Below are positions 1 through 6,779 of a stretch of 19,359 nucleotides of DNA, in pieces. Origin of the DNA: Candidatus Poseidoniaceae archaeon (GTDB taxonomy: Archaea > Thermoplasmatota > Poseidoniia > Poseidoniales > Poseidoniaceae); contig JAKURJ010000017.1 of NCBI GenBank assembly GCA_022452125.1, forward strand, positions 1 through 19,359. Reading direction: 5' to 3'. The translations under genes were made by a program, and so were the position numbers. Every line of letters begins with the position of its first letter. Positions within the stretch are counted from its first letter, which is position 1. The notes under the pieces are model-generated. The model was not told the DNA's origin and did no database searches. It was given only the letters and a program-made list of their open reading frames with translations.

Positions 1-1
1 C

Positions 2-280
2 GTTGTTTTAGATGACTATTGTCCAGATTCAGGGGCTATGCCTAGTGATGTAATCGACTCCGTAAACAAGTTGATTTCGGATACAACTTGGACTACATTG
101 TTGATTTCAAAGGGTGGTACTTCAATGGATTCCACACCACTGATTGCAAGAGGTAAAAGCAAATTGAATAGCGACAAGGTATGGTTGCTAACTCGCCCTG
201 ATTCAGACTCAAAGCGAATACTTTGGATGGATGAAGATAAACTGAACCTTCGTTTGAATGAAGAAGGATTTGTCTGCTAA
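2..280 (+). CDS. C-terminal part of an unrecognised protein (5' end outside window)
   Basis: The reading frame is open from the window edge (frame starting at base 2) to a TAA at 278-280, giving at least 92 residues. The first ATG in this frame lies at 38, but the frame continues upstream without a stop, so this is most likely the end of a longer gene. The visible part is soluble and rich in Asp, Ser and Lys, with no membrane segment. It contains the stretches GGTSMDSTPLIARGKS and KVWLLTRPDSDSKRILWMDE, and it ends in Cys. I do not recognise a family and assign no function. The frame on the other strand over this region has a less protein-like composition and was treated as a shadow. Its stop abuts the stop of the minus-strand gene that ends at 281. 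Confidence 0.55.
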   Translation, partial: VVLDDYCPDSGAMPSDVIDSVNKLISDTTWTTLLISKGGTSMDSTPLIARGKSKLNSDKVWLLTRPDSDSKRILWMDEDKLNLRLNEEGFVC

Positions 281-514
281 TCACTCATCTTCGCCAAGAA
301 GTTTAGCCATTTCATCAAGGGCTTCATCATCAGGCTCATCGAATTGCTCTGGATTCTTTGCAGCACCGTCCATAACATCGCTCCCAGCAATGGCAGGAGC
401 TGCATCTTCGCGAGCCCTAGCAAGATTGGCCCTTCCACGATTTGTCATGTACCAAATCATACCCAAAAGGGTCAATCCAAGAATTATGTATGTCAGTTCG
501 GTTGAATCTACCAT
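281..514 (-). CDS. small single-span membrane protein, acidic C-terminal tail
   Basis: This is a 77-residue protein read from the ATG at 514. The frame could begin at a TTG at 526, but that adds only four residues, so the ATG was preferred. Residues about 7-24 form one hydrophobic segment (TYIILGLTLLGMIWYM). A basic stretch (NRGRANLARAR) follows, which by the positive-inside rule puts the C-terminus in the cytoplasm. The remaining 40 residues are strongly acidic and end DEMAKLLGEDE. There is no signal-peptide cleavage pattern and no catalytic motif. It lies 40 nt downstream of tiaS on the same strand and may be co-transcribed with it; no clear TATA box or ribosome binding site precedes it. 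Possible roles include a small membrane adaptor or a subunit of a larger membrane complex, but nothing in the sequence decides this. Confidence 0.6.
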   Translation of the reverse strand: MVDSTELTYIILGLTLLGMIWYMTNRGRANLARAREDAAPAIAGSDVMDGAAKNPEQFDEPDDEALDEMAKLLGEDE

Positions 515-554
515 GTTAGGTGCCAATACTATTCGGCTATCAACATTTAGGGTG

Positions 555-1676
555 TTATGTCAGTGACTTGGCTAAATGTCGCCGCTTATCTGCAGGCGGT
601 TGAACCCAACCCTGCAATGGAGGTAATCTTTCTTCCATAGTCCATTTTTTATCACTTCGTTTTTTGCATTTTGGGCAACGAACTCCTTGTCCCTTACCCA
701 TAGATTTCATTCTGGTCCCACATTCGCAAATCGGTCTCTGTGCAATGGTTGAGGAAATTACTTTGATTGCTTCAAGATGGTAATTTCCTTCATATTCCAG
801 TCCCATAAACTCGATTTCGTCACCAATTTCTAACCATTGAGCTATTCGATTTACATCTCCAGATTCATTGAAAGCTAAGCAGTTATTGTTTAGAATTACG
901 TGCCCTCCTTGCAACATTTCTTTACTTTCTACCACCAATTTCTGTGGAGAATCAATATGGTCTCCAGTCGCTTGATTTGTAGCAAAAATCCTGCTGCCTA
1001 TGGTCTCTGCACTTTTTTGAATCAATATCTCAGTAGCCTTCTTCGCTGTATCCCTATCAATTGCTCTTACTCCGAACATGACAGGACACGGCCCTCTAGG
1101 GGCGATTAGTCCCCGATTTGTTCTTGGATCTCGACACAAAAAAGTTCCATTCATAGCTTCGACGTTTGCAAGGGCTTCTTCACTAACTTGGCGAGTGTCT
1201 TTTCGCCATGCTATTCCCTCCCAAGTAACATTACCACTACGCCAAGCACATGATGCTGCGGCTCCAATTCTACCATTACCTCCCCACTGCTTACCACCTT
1301 CATAGAAGGAAACTTCGCTCCGAACTGCCCTCCAGTAGTAATCTTCACTTGGCTGTTCTTTGAACAAAACCATTCCAGGGTCAGATGGGTATTGCTTTCG
1401 TAAAGAGTGTGATGAGTCCGAAATCTTACCCTTTAGTGGTAGTATGTTTTGATTCCAATAGTTGTCTAGCCATTCAACAATAGAATCATCGGTGAACAAT
1501 TCTACTGAAAGCGAAGCGTTACCTCGTGTTCTCTGTGCAGCAAACGGCCATAATCTGGTCAATCTAGGTTCTCCGTGTTCACAAGGAAGTGAATTCAGTA
1601 ATTCATGAAACACGAGTGTTGTGCAACCACCCTCCAATGAATCAGTATCGTCGAGTCCTAGCCACATATCAATCAC
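555..1676 (-). CDS. tiaS: tRNA(Ile2) 2-agmatinylcytidine synthetase TiaS
   Basis: TiaS uses ATP and agmatine to convert C34 of tRNA-Ile(CAU) to agmatidine, so that it reads AUA as isoleucine; the enzyme is archaeal. The N-terminus carries the family signature GLDDTDS (residues 7-13) followed by GGCTT. A glycine-rich GGNGRIGAA stretch lies near the middle, an OB-fold-like region follows, and a C-terminal zinc ribbon has Cys317, Cys319, Cys334 and Cys337 (CxC then CxxC). The length of 373 residues suits the family. The coordinates use a GTG at 1676 that overlaps the upstream HAD gene's stop as GTGA. The ATG at 1667, giving MWLGLDDTDS, fits the usual short family N-terminus equally well. The gene probably shares a transcript with the HAD gene. 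Identification is confident; the exact start is not. Confidence 0.93.
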   Translation of the reverse strand: MIDMWLGLDDTDSLEGGCTTLVFHELLNSLPCEHGEPRLTRLWPFAAQRTRGNASLSVELFTDDSIVEWLDNYWNQNILPLKGKISDSSHSLRKQYPSDPGMVLFKEQPSEDYYWRAVRSEVSFYEGGKQWGGNGRIGAAASCAWRSGNVTWEGIAWRKDTRQVSEEALANVEAMNGTFLCRDPRTNRGLIAPRGPCPVMFGVRAIDRDTAKKATEILIQKSAETIGSRIFATNQATGDHIDSPQKLVVESKEMLQGGHVILNNNCLAFNESGDVNRIAQWLEIGDEIEFMGLEYEGNYHLEAIKVISSTIAQRPICECGTRMKSMGKGQGVRCPKCKKRSDKKWTMEERLPPLQGWVQPPADKRRHLAKSLT

Positions 1677-2269
1677 ACTGGCCTGAAAACATCACCCGGG
1701 TCATCATTGATGATTCTTTCAATGACTTGTTGGATTCCGATTTTCTCATCCACTTTGAACAACCTTGCACCAACAGCCCATCCTGCTCCCATGTCAGAAT
1801 CTCTATCACCTACCATTAGGTCTAGAGGATGAATTGGTTTCGGTTTATCTCCCCACCAATCTACCGTATCGTGAGATTTGCCACGGATGATATGTGAAGC
1901 GTGGTTTAACATACCTGGTCGAGGTTTCCTGCAACCACACATGTCTCGATTTCTGTGCGGGCATGTCATCAATACATCAAATACCCCAAGTTCCTCTTGC
2001 AAGCGTTCATGAATGGCGTGAATTGTTTCTTCACCCCACATTCCACGCATTATTGCTGATTGATTTGTTGTGATCGCAATACGGTATCCAAGTTTTCGTA
2101 GCTCTTTGATTGCCTGCTTGGCACCGGGAATGATTGTTAATTCCTCAGGCGAATTAATGTAATTAGGACTTCCATAATTTAGAACTCCATCTCTATCTAG
2201 AAATGCGATAGCACCGTTCCATTCCGAGTCCATCTCGGGCATGTTCACCTCGGCTATCGGGCCCTGCAT
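1673..2269 (-). CDS. HAD-family phosphatase of the HisB-N/GmhB type
   Basis: This is a 198-residue HAD-superfamily phosphatase, predicted cytosolic. Motif I is DRDGVLN, with nucleophile Asp25 and acid/base Asp27. Motif II is TTNQS (67-71). Motif III is Lys115 in CRKPRPGML. Motif IV is VGDRDSDMGAG (153-163). Cys103, His105, Cys111 and Cys113 form the zinc loop of this subfamily. The family includes heptose-1,7-bisphosphate phosphatase (GmhB) and the histidinol-phosphate phosphatase domain of HisB. The short zinc-loop spacing here (CPH, five residues, CxC) resembles HisB-N more than the longer GmhB loop, so histidinol phosphate is a reasonable but unproven substrate. The ATG at 2269 has GAGG at a suitable distance upstream. 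ATGs at 2242 and 2233 would remove a non-conserved extension. The end overlaps tiaS by four bases. Confidence 0.85.
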   Translation of the reverse strand: MQGPIAEVNMPEMDSEWNGAIAFLDRDGVLNYGSPNYINSPEELTIIPGAKQAIKELRKLGYRIAITTNQSAIMRGMWGEETIHAIHERLQEELGVFDVLMTCPHRNRDMCGCRKPRPGMLNHASHIIRGKSHDTVDWWGDKPKPIHPLDLMVGDRDSDMGAGWAVGARLFKVDEKIGIQQVIERIINDDPGDVFRPV

Positions 2270-2320
2270 TGTTACCCTCGAAACGAATCATACCTATGTG
2301 CATTAAGGCGAAGCCATTAG
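2270..2320. promoter_or_regulatory. 51-bp divergent intergenic region, HAD gene / artA
   Basis: Start codons of the minus-strand HAD gene (2269) and plus-strand artA (2321) face away from each other here, so both promoters must lie in or next to these 51 bases. No convincing TATA box is visible for either gene. The minus strand has GAGGGT just before ATG 2269, usable as a ribosome binding site. artA has none at 2321. Confidence 0.4.
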
Positions 2321-3280
2321 ATGAAACACCATTCATGGCGCGCCATGGCAGGTGACTACCTAGTCGACAGGTCAACCGCTACCATCCTTGGTGCGGTAGG
2401 ATTGTTGATTCTTTTTGTCACTTGGAAAAGTCGGTCGGGTAAATTGGAGTCTATCGCTCCTGTTGGCTGGGTTTTGACGGGTTTCTATTTTTTCAACGAT
2501 ATTGGGTTTTATCTTGCTCATGATGACGTTGTACTGGTTGTGATGAGTGCAATCACCTTACCTGGTGCATGTGCAATTGCAATTTGGGAAAGACAGGTTT
2601 CTGAAGGTAAATCTGCCAATGCTTTACGTTGGTTCAGGGGAACTGTCGCTGTTGCTGGACTACCATATCTTATGATCGCTCATATTCCGATGCTCAATGT
2701 TCTAGCAATATGGTTTGTAGCTTGGCAGTCCGCAGCCCTACTATCATTTGCTGGTGGTGCTGAAGTCACTCTGGGGGAAACATATGCTAACCCTGCCAAT
2801 GGGGCATCAGTTAACTGGAATGATTGGGATGGCAATCGTTATTTCTTGACCGATGAAATGTCAGAATTTTCTTTCCACACTGAACTATTGGTTAATGGGG
2901 AGCCGATTTACATTAACTTCGTTTTAGCTTGTACTGCGATACAATCAATGATTATCTTTGTAGGGGCAATTTCAGTACTCGAGATCGATTGGAGGAAGCG
3001 TGTCAGAGCACTATTCATTGCACTATCCTTAATTCACATACTGAACCTATTCAGAAATGCTGGCTTAATTTGGCTTCAAATGGGTTATCCTGACTGGAGA
3101 TGGATGAATCTATCAGTCTTCGAATTTGGCCATGCTTATGCTTCAAGATTTGTCTCGCTAGGTGCAATGTTCTTGTTGGCACTAGTTCTCTTTGAGATGC
3201 TTCCACAAATGCATAAGCACGTCTTATCTCTAATGCGTCCTTTGGGATTGGGTCCTAAGAAAAAGAAGCATCAATCGTAG
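2321..3280 (+). CDS. artA: archaeosortase A (PGF-CTERM-processing membrane transpeptidase)
   Basis: This is a 319-residue polytopic membrane protein with about eight hydrophobic segments. The archaeosortase/exosortase active-site pattern is present in order: Cys204 in LACTAIQSMIIF, Arg245 in HILNLFRNAG, then His271 and Arg276 in FEFGHAYASRF. The 41-residue Cys-to-Arg spacing equals that of the Haloferax volcanii ArtA residues Cys173 and Arg214 as I recall them. ArtA cleaves the C-terminal PGF-CTERM tripartite signal of secreted proteins at the outer membrane face, in a process linked to lipid anchoring. A loop of about 50 residues before the Cys segment should be extracytoplasmic. The tail is basic (KKKK), consistent with a cytosolic C-terminus. 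Starts at 2321 or 2345 are both possible. The last ten bases overlap the convergent surface-protein gene. No PGF-CTERM protein is encoded in this window. Confidence 0.87.
   Translation: MKHHSWRAMAGDYLVDRSTATILGAVGLLILFVTWKSRSGKLESIAPVGWVLTGFYFFNDIGFYLAHDDVVLVVMSAITLPGACAIAIWERQVSEGKSANALRWFRGTVAVAGLPYLMIAHIPMLNVLAIWFVAWQSAALLSFAGGAEVTLGETYANPANGASVNWNDWDGNRYFLTDEMSEFSFHTELLVNGEPIYINFVLACTAIQSMIIFVGAISVLEIDWRKRVRALFIALSLIHILNLFRNAGLIWLQMGYPDWRWMNLSVFEFGHAYASRFVSLGAMFLLALVLFEMLPQMHKHVLSLMRPLGLGPKKKKHQS
2334..2347. repeat. 14-bp perfect palindrome at the artA start
   Basis: CATGGCGCGCCATG is its own reverse complement. It lies between the first in-frame ATG of artA (2321) and the second (2345), and overlaps the second. 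It is markedly more G/C-rich than its surroundings. A palindrome of this length is expected about once by chance in a window of this size, so only its position is suggestive. Confidence 0.5.
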
Positions 3281-6200
3281 AGGTCGGATACTGTCATGTC
3301 CTCAGGTACTTCCTTCACTGGCGGCCCTAAGTCTAGTGCTGGCGGTACAACATCTTGTGAAGGAGGCGGATTAACAGGACCGCTCATGCTGGCGAGCATG
3401 GATTCAGACATGCGGTCTTTTTGATATTCTTCCCAAGCATATTCAGGGCGACGTTTTGACCTAACAAACATCATCCCTAGAGCTGAAACCAATATCAGAC
3501 CTAGAATACTTGCGGACACCCAAATAATATCATTATCGACACTTGCTATGAAATCAGCATTATCTCCAATTCCGTCTCCGTCGGTGTCGGTGTCTTCAGA
3601 TGGGTCATCTGGGAAGGCATCTTTCTCGTTTGGAGTTCCATCTCCGTCTCTGTCCAATGGATCATAGGTGGTTACACAACTTTTAGTGTAATCTTCAATC
3701 TCACCAAAGTCAATCATCATATCATTATTGGAATCCATCTCAAAGAAATCGAATTCATTTTTCCAAGCAATTCCTGATAGGAACTCTATGGAGTACTCAC
3801 CCATGCCCCCGGTGGAAATCTGTTCCAAGGTTATGTAAATCTCATTTTCACAGGTGCAAATTGCTACTGTTGCTTCTGTTTTGTCGATTACACCGTCTCT
3901 GTTGATGTCTATTTCTTCGAACTCGCTATCGTCACCTTCGAAGGTTTCGTCTTGAGAAATATCTCCATCTCCATTTCTGTCCATATCCTCAAAGATTACT
4001 TCTACATATTTGTCACAAGGGAGTATTTCATCACCTATTGGAGGTTCAGGTCTAGGTGGCTCAGGTCCAGGGCTGGGTTCATCAAATTCATCCCAGGTTG
4101 CGATGATAGAAATATCCTCAATCTCTGTGTTTGCATGAATCGTAATGTCAATTCTACCACTAGCAAAGAAGATGTAAATTTCTTCATCTGCGCCACCCCA
4201 ATCGGATTCATATTCTGTTTCACCGAATTGCCTACCCATTGGTCCTTCTTCAAAATCATCCCAATTGAATTCCTCAACTTCTGCAAACAATCCCAAGTCA
4301 CCCTCTCCCCCCCATGTCTTGATAGTCAGATCCATGGCTGAAGATTCTCCTAATTCAATGAAGAAATACAATTCTTCGCCTTCTGGCGCACTCATTCCTC
4401 CGATGTCTTCGTCATTGAATAACTGGATTGGCTCCCCATCGTATGTCCAAACATATCTCTCTTCAAAGGATGCGGTAATGTCAATTCTGCTGTAGTAATC
4501 TTCACTGCCTAGGAGAATGTACCATCTTCCCGGAGTAGGGTCGTTGAATCCAAGTTTATCACCTGCCCCTGGGGCATTGGAATGCATATCGTATGTTGAC
4601 CAAGTAGGGAATTGGTCCAGTCTCATCATCAGTTTAGCTTCTCCATCTCCGTTATTCAAATCGACTTCCAATCTCTCAGTTCCAACTGGAACATCGATGT
4701 AGAAGAATTGGTCTAGGCCTTCAAATCCACTTAGTGGTCCGTATGAAATCCCATCTGTCAACTCTACCGCTGATTCTGGGTCAACGTTATTTGGCGCATA
4801 TGTGAAATCTGCTTGTATTGTCACATCCCTGCAGCCAGAATAGGAGGTCATCATGATGTAATAGATTCCTGGTTGAGCATCGAAAATCTGTACAATTTCA
4901 TCATTGCCTGAGTTGTATGAATGGTCTGAAGTTTGTTGTCCTCCAATTTGGCGGCCATTACTTCCACTCCTTTCCTCAAACCATTCATCCTCTATCCATC
5001 CCCAATCGTCGGTATATGGTAGTGCTCCTAACGCAATGTGTAATTCACAATCACCAGGTCCTCCCCATGTTTTGACTCTTAATTCGGCTAACTCATCCTG
5101 AAGGTCGACATAGAAATACAGTGATTTCCCACTGTCTCTGGAAATTCTTTGTCCTGTAACGGAAATGCCATCATTCAATTCAGTCATTTCATCTAGTTCT
5201 GGAGGTTCCGGAGCTAGCTCCCAATATGCATTCACTTCAAGTTCATCTATGTCGTGACTTGAACTCAGAGTGATCCAATAGGTACCTTCCTGTGGCCAAT
5301 CGAAGTATTCGTAAACATACAAACCATAGTAGGTCTCGACTTCATAATCATGGTCCCAAGCAGAAGGAATTCTGTCCTTTGCAATGTAAATTTCGTATTC
5401 TACTTCCTCGTAGTCTTCCTCAAATTCGAAGTCCCAGGAATACATGTTTAGATATGCGTACTGAGTGTTTTCAGGAATTTCCATGAAGAATAGTAACGTA
5501 TCTCCAGCACTTGCACTAAAGTCATCGTAATATTCACCATTTTCCAATTCAAAAGCCTGTGCGATGATGGTTCCATCAGGCATTACCCAAGCGGCGCCAT
5601 GAATCATTCCAACAAGTCCTTGGTAGTCTTCAGTAGAGTCGCCCTCTCCTTCTGTGAACATCCAGAAGGATTCATTTTCGGCATTTCCAATACGAACGTC
5701 ATCCATCATTCCACGGAAATAATTGCAATCGCAACCAGCTCCCATTCTTCCGATGTATAGTTCATCACAATCTTCTCCAGACTGGAAACAATCATTGGAG
5801 CCAAAGTCTCCTCTAGGTATTTGTGAATAATTAGCATCAATTAATCCTGCAGACACATTGTCGATGAAAAATTCACCACCACTTCCAGAATCAACTACGA
5901 CCTTGACATGAGTCCAAACTCCTTCCTGAATGGTTAGATTTGATGTTGGGTTTCTAGATAGAGAATATTCATTGGAATATGCTAGGTATCCATTGTTTAG
6001 GTACAATCCCCAGCCATAATCTCCGTACATTGTAATGAATTGGATACCTTCTGAATCCGCGACATTGACCCAAGCTTCAATTTCGATGTGGTCGCCCCAT
6101 TCTGGCAGTTCTTCATCGATTACAATGTGGTCATCATCACCATCGAAACGTAGTGCGTAATCTGCTCCTTCGCCAATTTCAACTACGCCATAAACGGGGA

Positions 6201-6750
6201 AATATTGTGGGTCATCCTCTAGGTCATTCCAAGTTGCTGGATCTATGCTTCCCATGTTCGTTCCTGTAATGTGAACATAATCCTCGTCGTCTCCACTACC
6301 TGGTTGTCCATCACCCCAGTTTCTGTAGGTGAATGGAGTTCCATCATGCCAGCGGTAATCTCCCTCACTTTGGTGGTCAGACAAACCAATCCATAGGTGT
6401 CTTGTAGTGTCATTGTTAACTGCAAATGTGTCGAAAATCCATTGGTCTTCATTTGCATCATCTATGGTTACCAAAAATCCACCCAGGCTTCTTGCAACCG
6501 AAGCTGCGTCGCTCCAAGATGATGCTGAAAGCAGATGGTAGGTGTGATTATTTGCTGGGTTAATCACTGTGTCTAGAACCTCAATATCTTGAACCTCATT
6601 AGCAGAAGAAGTCGTAACAAATGGGGTCGCTGAAACAAGTAACATCAGGGCCGTCAAGAGTATAGCCTTTTGATTCACGGTTCGCACACGCAGAAACTTG
6701 TTATTTAATCTAACACCCGAATTGCCCATTGGAAGGACATTGAGAATCAT
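3271..6750 (-). CDS. secreted, TM-anchored mosaic surface protein (C-type lectin, LamG, PPC-like, EF-hand)
   Basis: This 1159-residue protein has a signal peptide with hydrophobic core AILLTALMLLVSATPFV (29-45). A C-type-lectin-like domain spans about 60-193 (WIGL 120-123, GQP 148-150, WNDLEDD 174-180). A LamG/concanavalin-like domain spans about 198-395, with four Cys at 321, 328, 340 and 342. Four PPC-like beta domains follow (about 396-515, 516-652, 655-765, 766-890), then a Pro-rich linker (891-905). EF-hand loops start at 924, 948 and 1006, and a thrombospondin-3-like Asp-rich segment covers 1030-1066. A TM helix (1073-1096), RSKRR, and a Pro-rich cytosolic tail of about 60 residues end the protein. 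Carbohydrate or surface adhesion with calcium-stabilised folds is likely but inferred. It may be a receptor, since it lacks any enzyme motif. The start is ambiguous: a GTG at 6678 would give a textbook signal peptide beginning (M)NQKAILL. Confidence 0.85.
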   Translation of the reverse strand: MILNVLPMGNSGVRLNNKFLRVRTVNQKAILLTALMLLVSATPFVTTSSANEVQDIEVLDTVINPANNHTYHLLSASSWSDAASVARSLGGFLVTIDDANEDQWIFDTFAVNNDTTRHLWIGLSDHQSEGDYRWHDGTPFTYRNWGDGQPGSGDDEDYVHITGTNMGSIDPATWNDLEDDPQYFPVYGVVEIGEGADYALRFDGDDDHIVIDEELPEWGDHIEIEAWVNVADSEGIQFITMYGDYGWGLYLNNGYLAYSNEYSLSRNPTSNLTIQEGVWTHVKVVVDSGSGGEFFIDNVSAGLIDANYSQIPRGDFGSNDCFQSGEDCDELYIGRMGAGCDCNYFRGMMDDVRIGNAENESFWMFTEGEGDSTEDYQGLVGMIHGAAWVMPDGTIIAQAFELENGEYYDDFSASAGDTLLFFMEIPENTQYAYLNMYSWDFEFEEDYEEVEYEIYIAKDRIPSAWDHDYEVETYYGLYVYEYFDWPQEGTYWITLSSSHDIDELEVNAYWELAPEPPELDEMTELNDGISVTGQRISRDSGKSLYFYVDLQDELAELRVKTWGGPGDCELHIALGALPYTDDWGWIEDEWFEERSGSNGRQIGGQQTSDHSYNSGNDEIVQIFDAQPGIYYIMMTSYSGCRDVTIQADFTYAPNNVDPESAVELTDGISYGPLSGFEGLDQFFYIDVPVGTERLEVDLNNGDGEAKLMMRLDQFPTWSTYDMHSNAPGAGDKLGFNDPTPGRWYILLGSEDYYSRIDITASFEERYVWTYDGEPIQLFNDEDIGGMSAPEGEELYFFIELGESSAMDLTIKTWGGEGDLGLFAEVEEFNWDDFEEGPMGRQFGETEYESDWGGADEEIYIFFASGRIDITIHANTEIEDISIIATWDEFDEPSPGPEPPRPEPPIGDEILPCDKYVEVIFEDMDRNGDGDISQDETFEGDDSEFEEIDINRDGVIDKTEATVAICTCENEIYITLEQISTGGMGEYSIEFLSGIAWKNEFDFFEMDSNNDMMIDFGEIEDYTKSCVTTYDPLDRDGDGTPNEKDAFPDDPSEDTDTDGDGIGDNADFIASVDNDIIWVSASILGLILVSALGMMFVRSKRRPEYAWEEYQKDRMSESMLASMSGPVNPPPSQDVVPPALDLGPPVKEVPEDMTVSDLYD
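6701..6708 (-). promoter_or_regulatory. candidate TATA box for a GTG start of the surface-protein gene
   Basis: Read on the minus strand the box is TTAAATAA, centred about 26 bases before the in-frame GTG at 6678. That is the expected spacing for a leaderless archaeal transcript. Starting at 6678 would give the peptide (M)NQKAILLTALMLLVSATPF, a compact signal peptide. The box lies inside the coding region if the ATG at 6750 is used instead. Confidence 0.4.
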
Positions 6751-6772
6751 ACCATTACCAAATTGGTATGGT
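6751..6772. repeat. inverted repeat immediately upstream of the surface-protein ATG
   Basis: The core TACCAAATTGGTA has perfect six-base arms around one central base. It is flanked by ACCA on the left (with one bulged T) and TGGT on the right, so the arms extend to ten bases. It fills almost the whole 26-base gap between the lhr stop (6777) and the ATG at 6750. It also lies between a TATA-like box and the start codon, where a repressor operator could act. An RNA hairpin is an alternative. Confidence 0.5.
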
Positions 6773-6779
6773 AATTTTA
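6772..6779 (-). promoter_or_regulatory. candidate TATA box for the ATG start of the surface-protein gene
   Basis: TAAAATTA on the minus strand is centred about 26 bases before the ATG at 6750 and overlaps the lhr stop codon. With this box the transcript would begin at or near the ATG. No Shine-Dalgarno sequence precedes that ATG, which fits a leaderless start. It competes with the TTAAATAA box at 6701-6708. Confidence 0.35.

Noticed and set aside
93..284. Minus-strand frame of 63 codons over the first gene
   Set aside because: The plus-strand frame is open to the window edge and has a more protein-like composition. This frame overlaps it fully and also runs past the stop of the small membrane protein gene.
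258..566. Plus-strand frame of 102 codons
   Set aside because: It is the antisense of the small membrane protein. It is Ser/Ala-rich without domain features, while the opposite strand shows a clean TM plus positive-inside pattern.
3271..3560. PGF-CTERM sorting signal at the C-terminus of the surface protein, given artA next door
   Set aside because: The TM helix is followed by about 60 cytosolic residues and no PGF motif precedes it, so it is an ordinary TM anchor.
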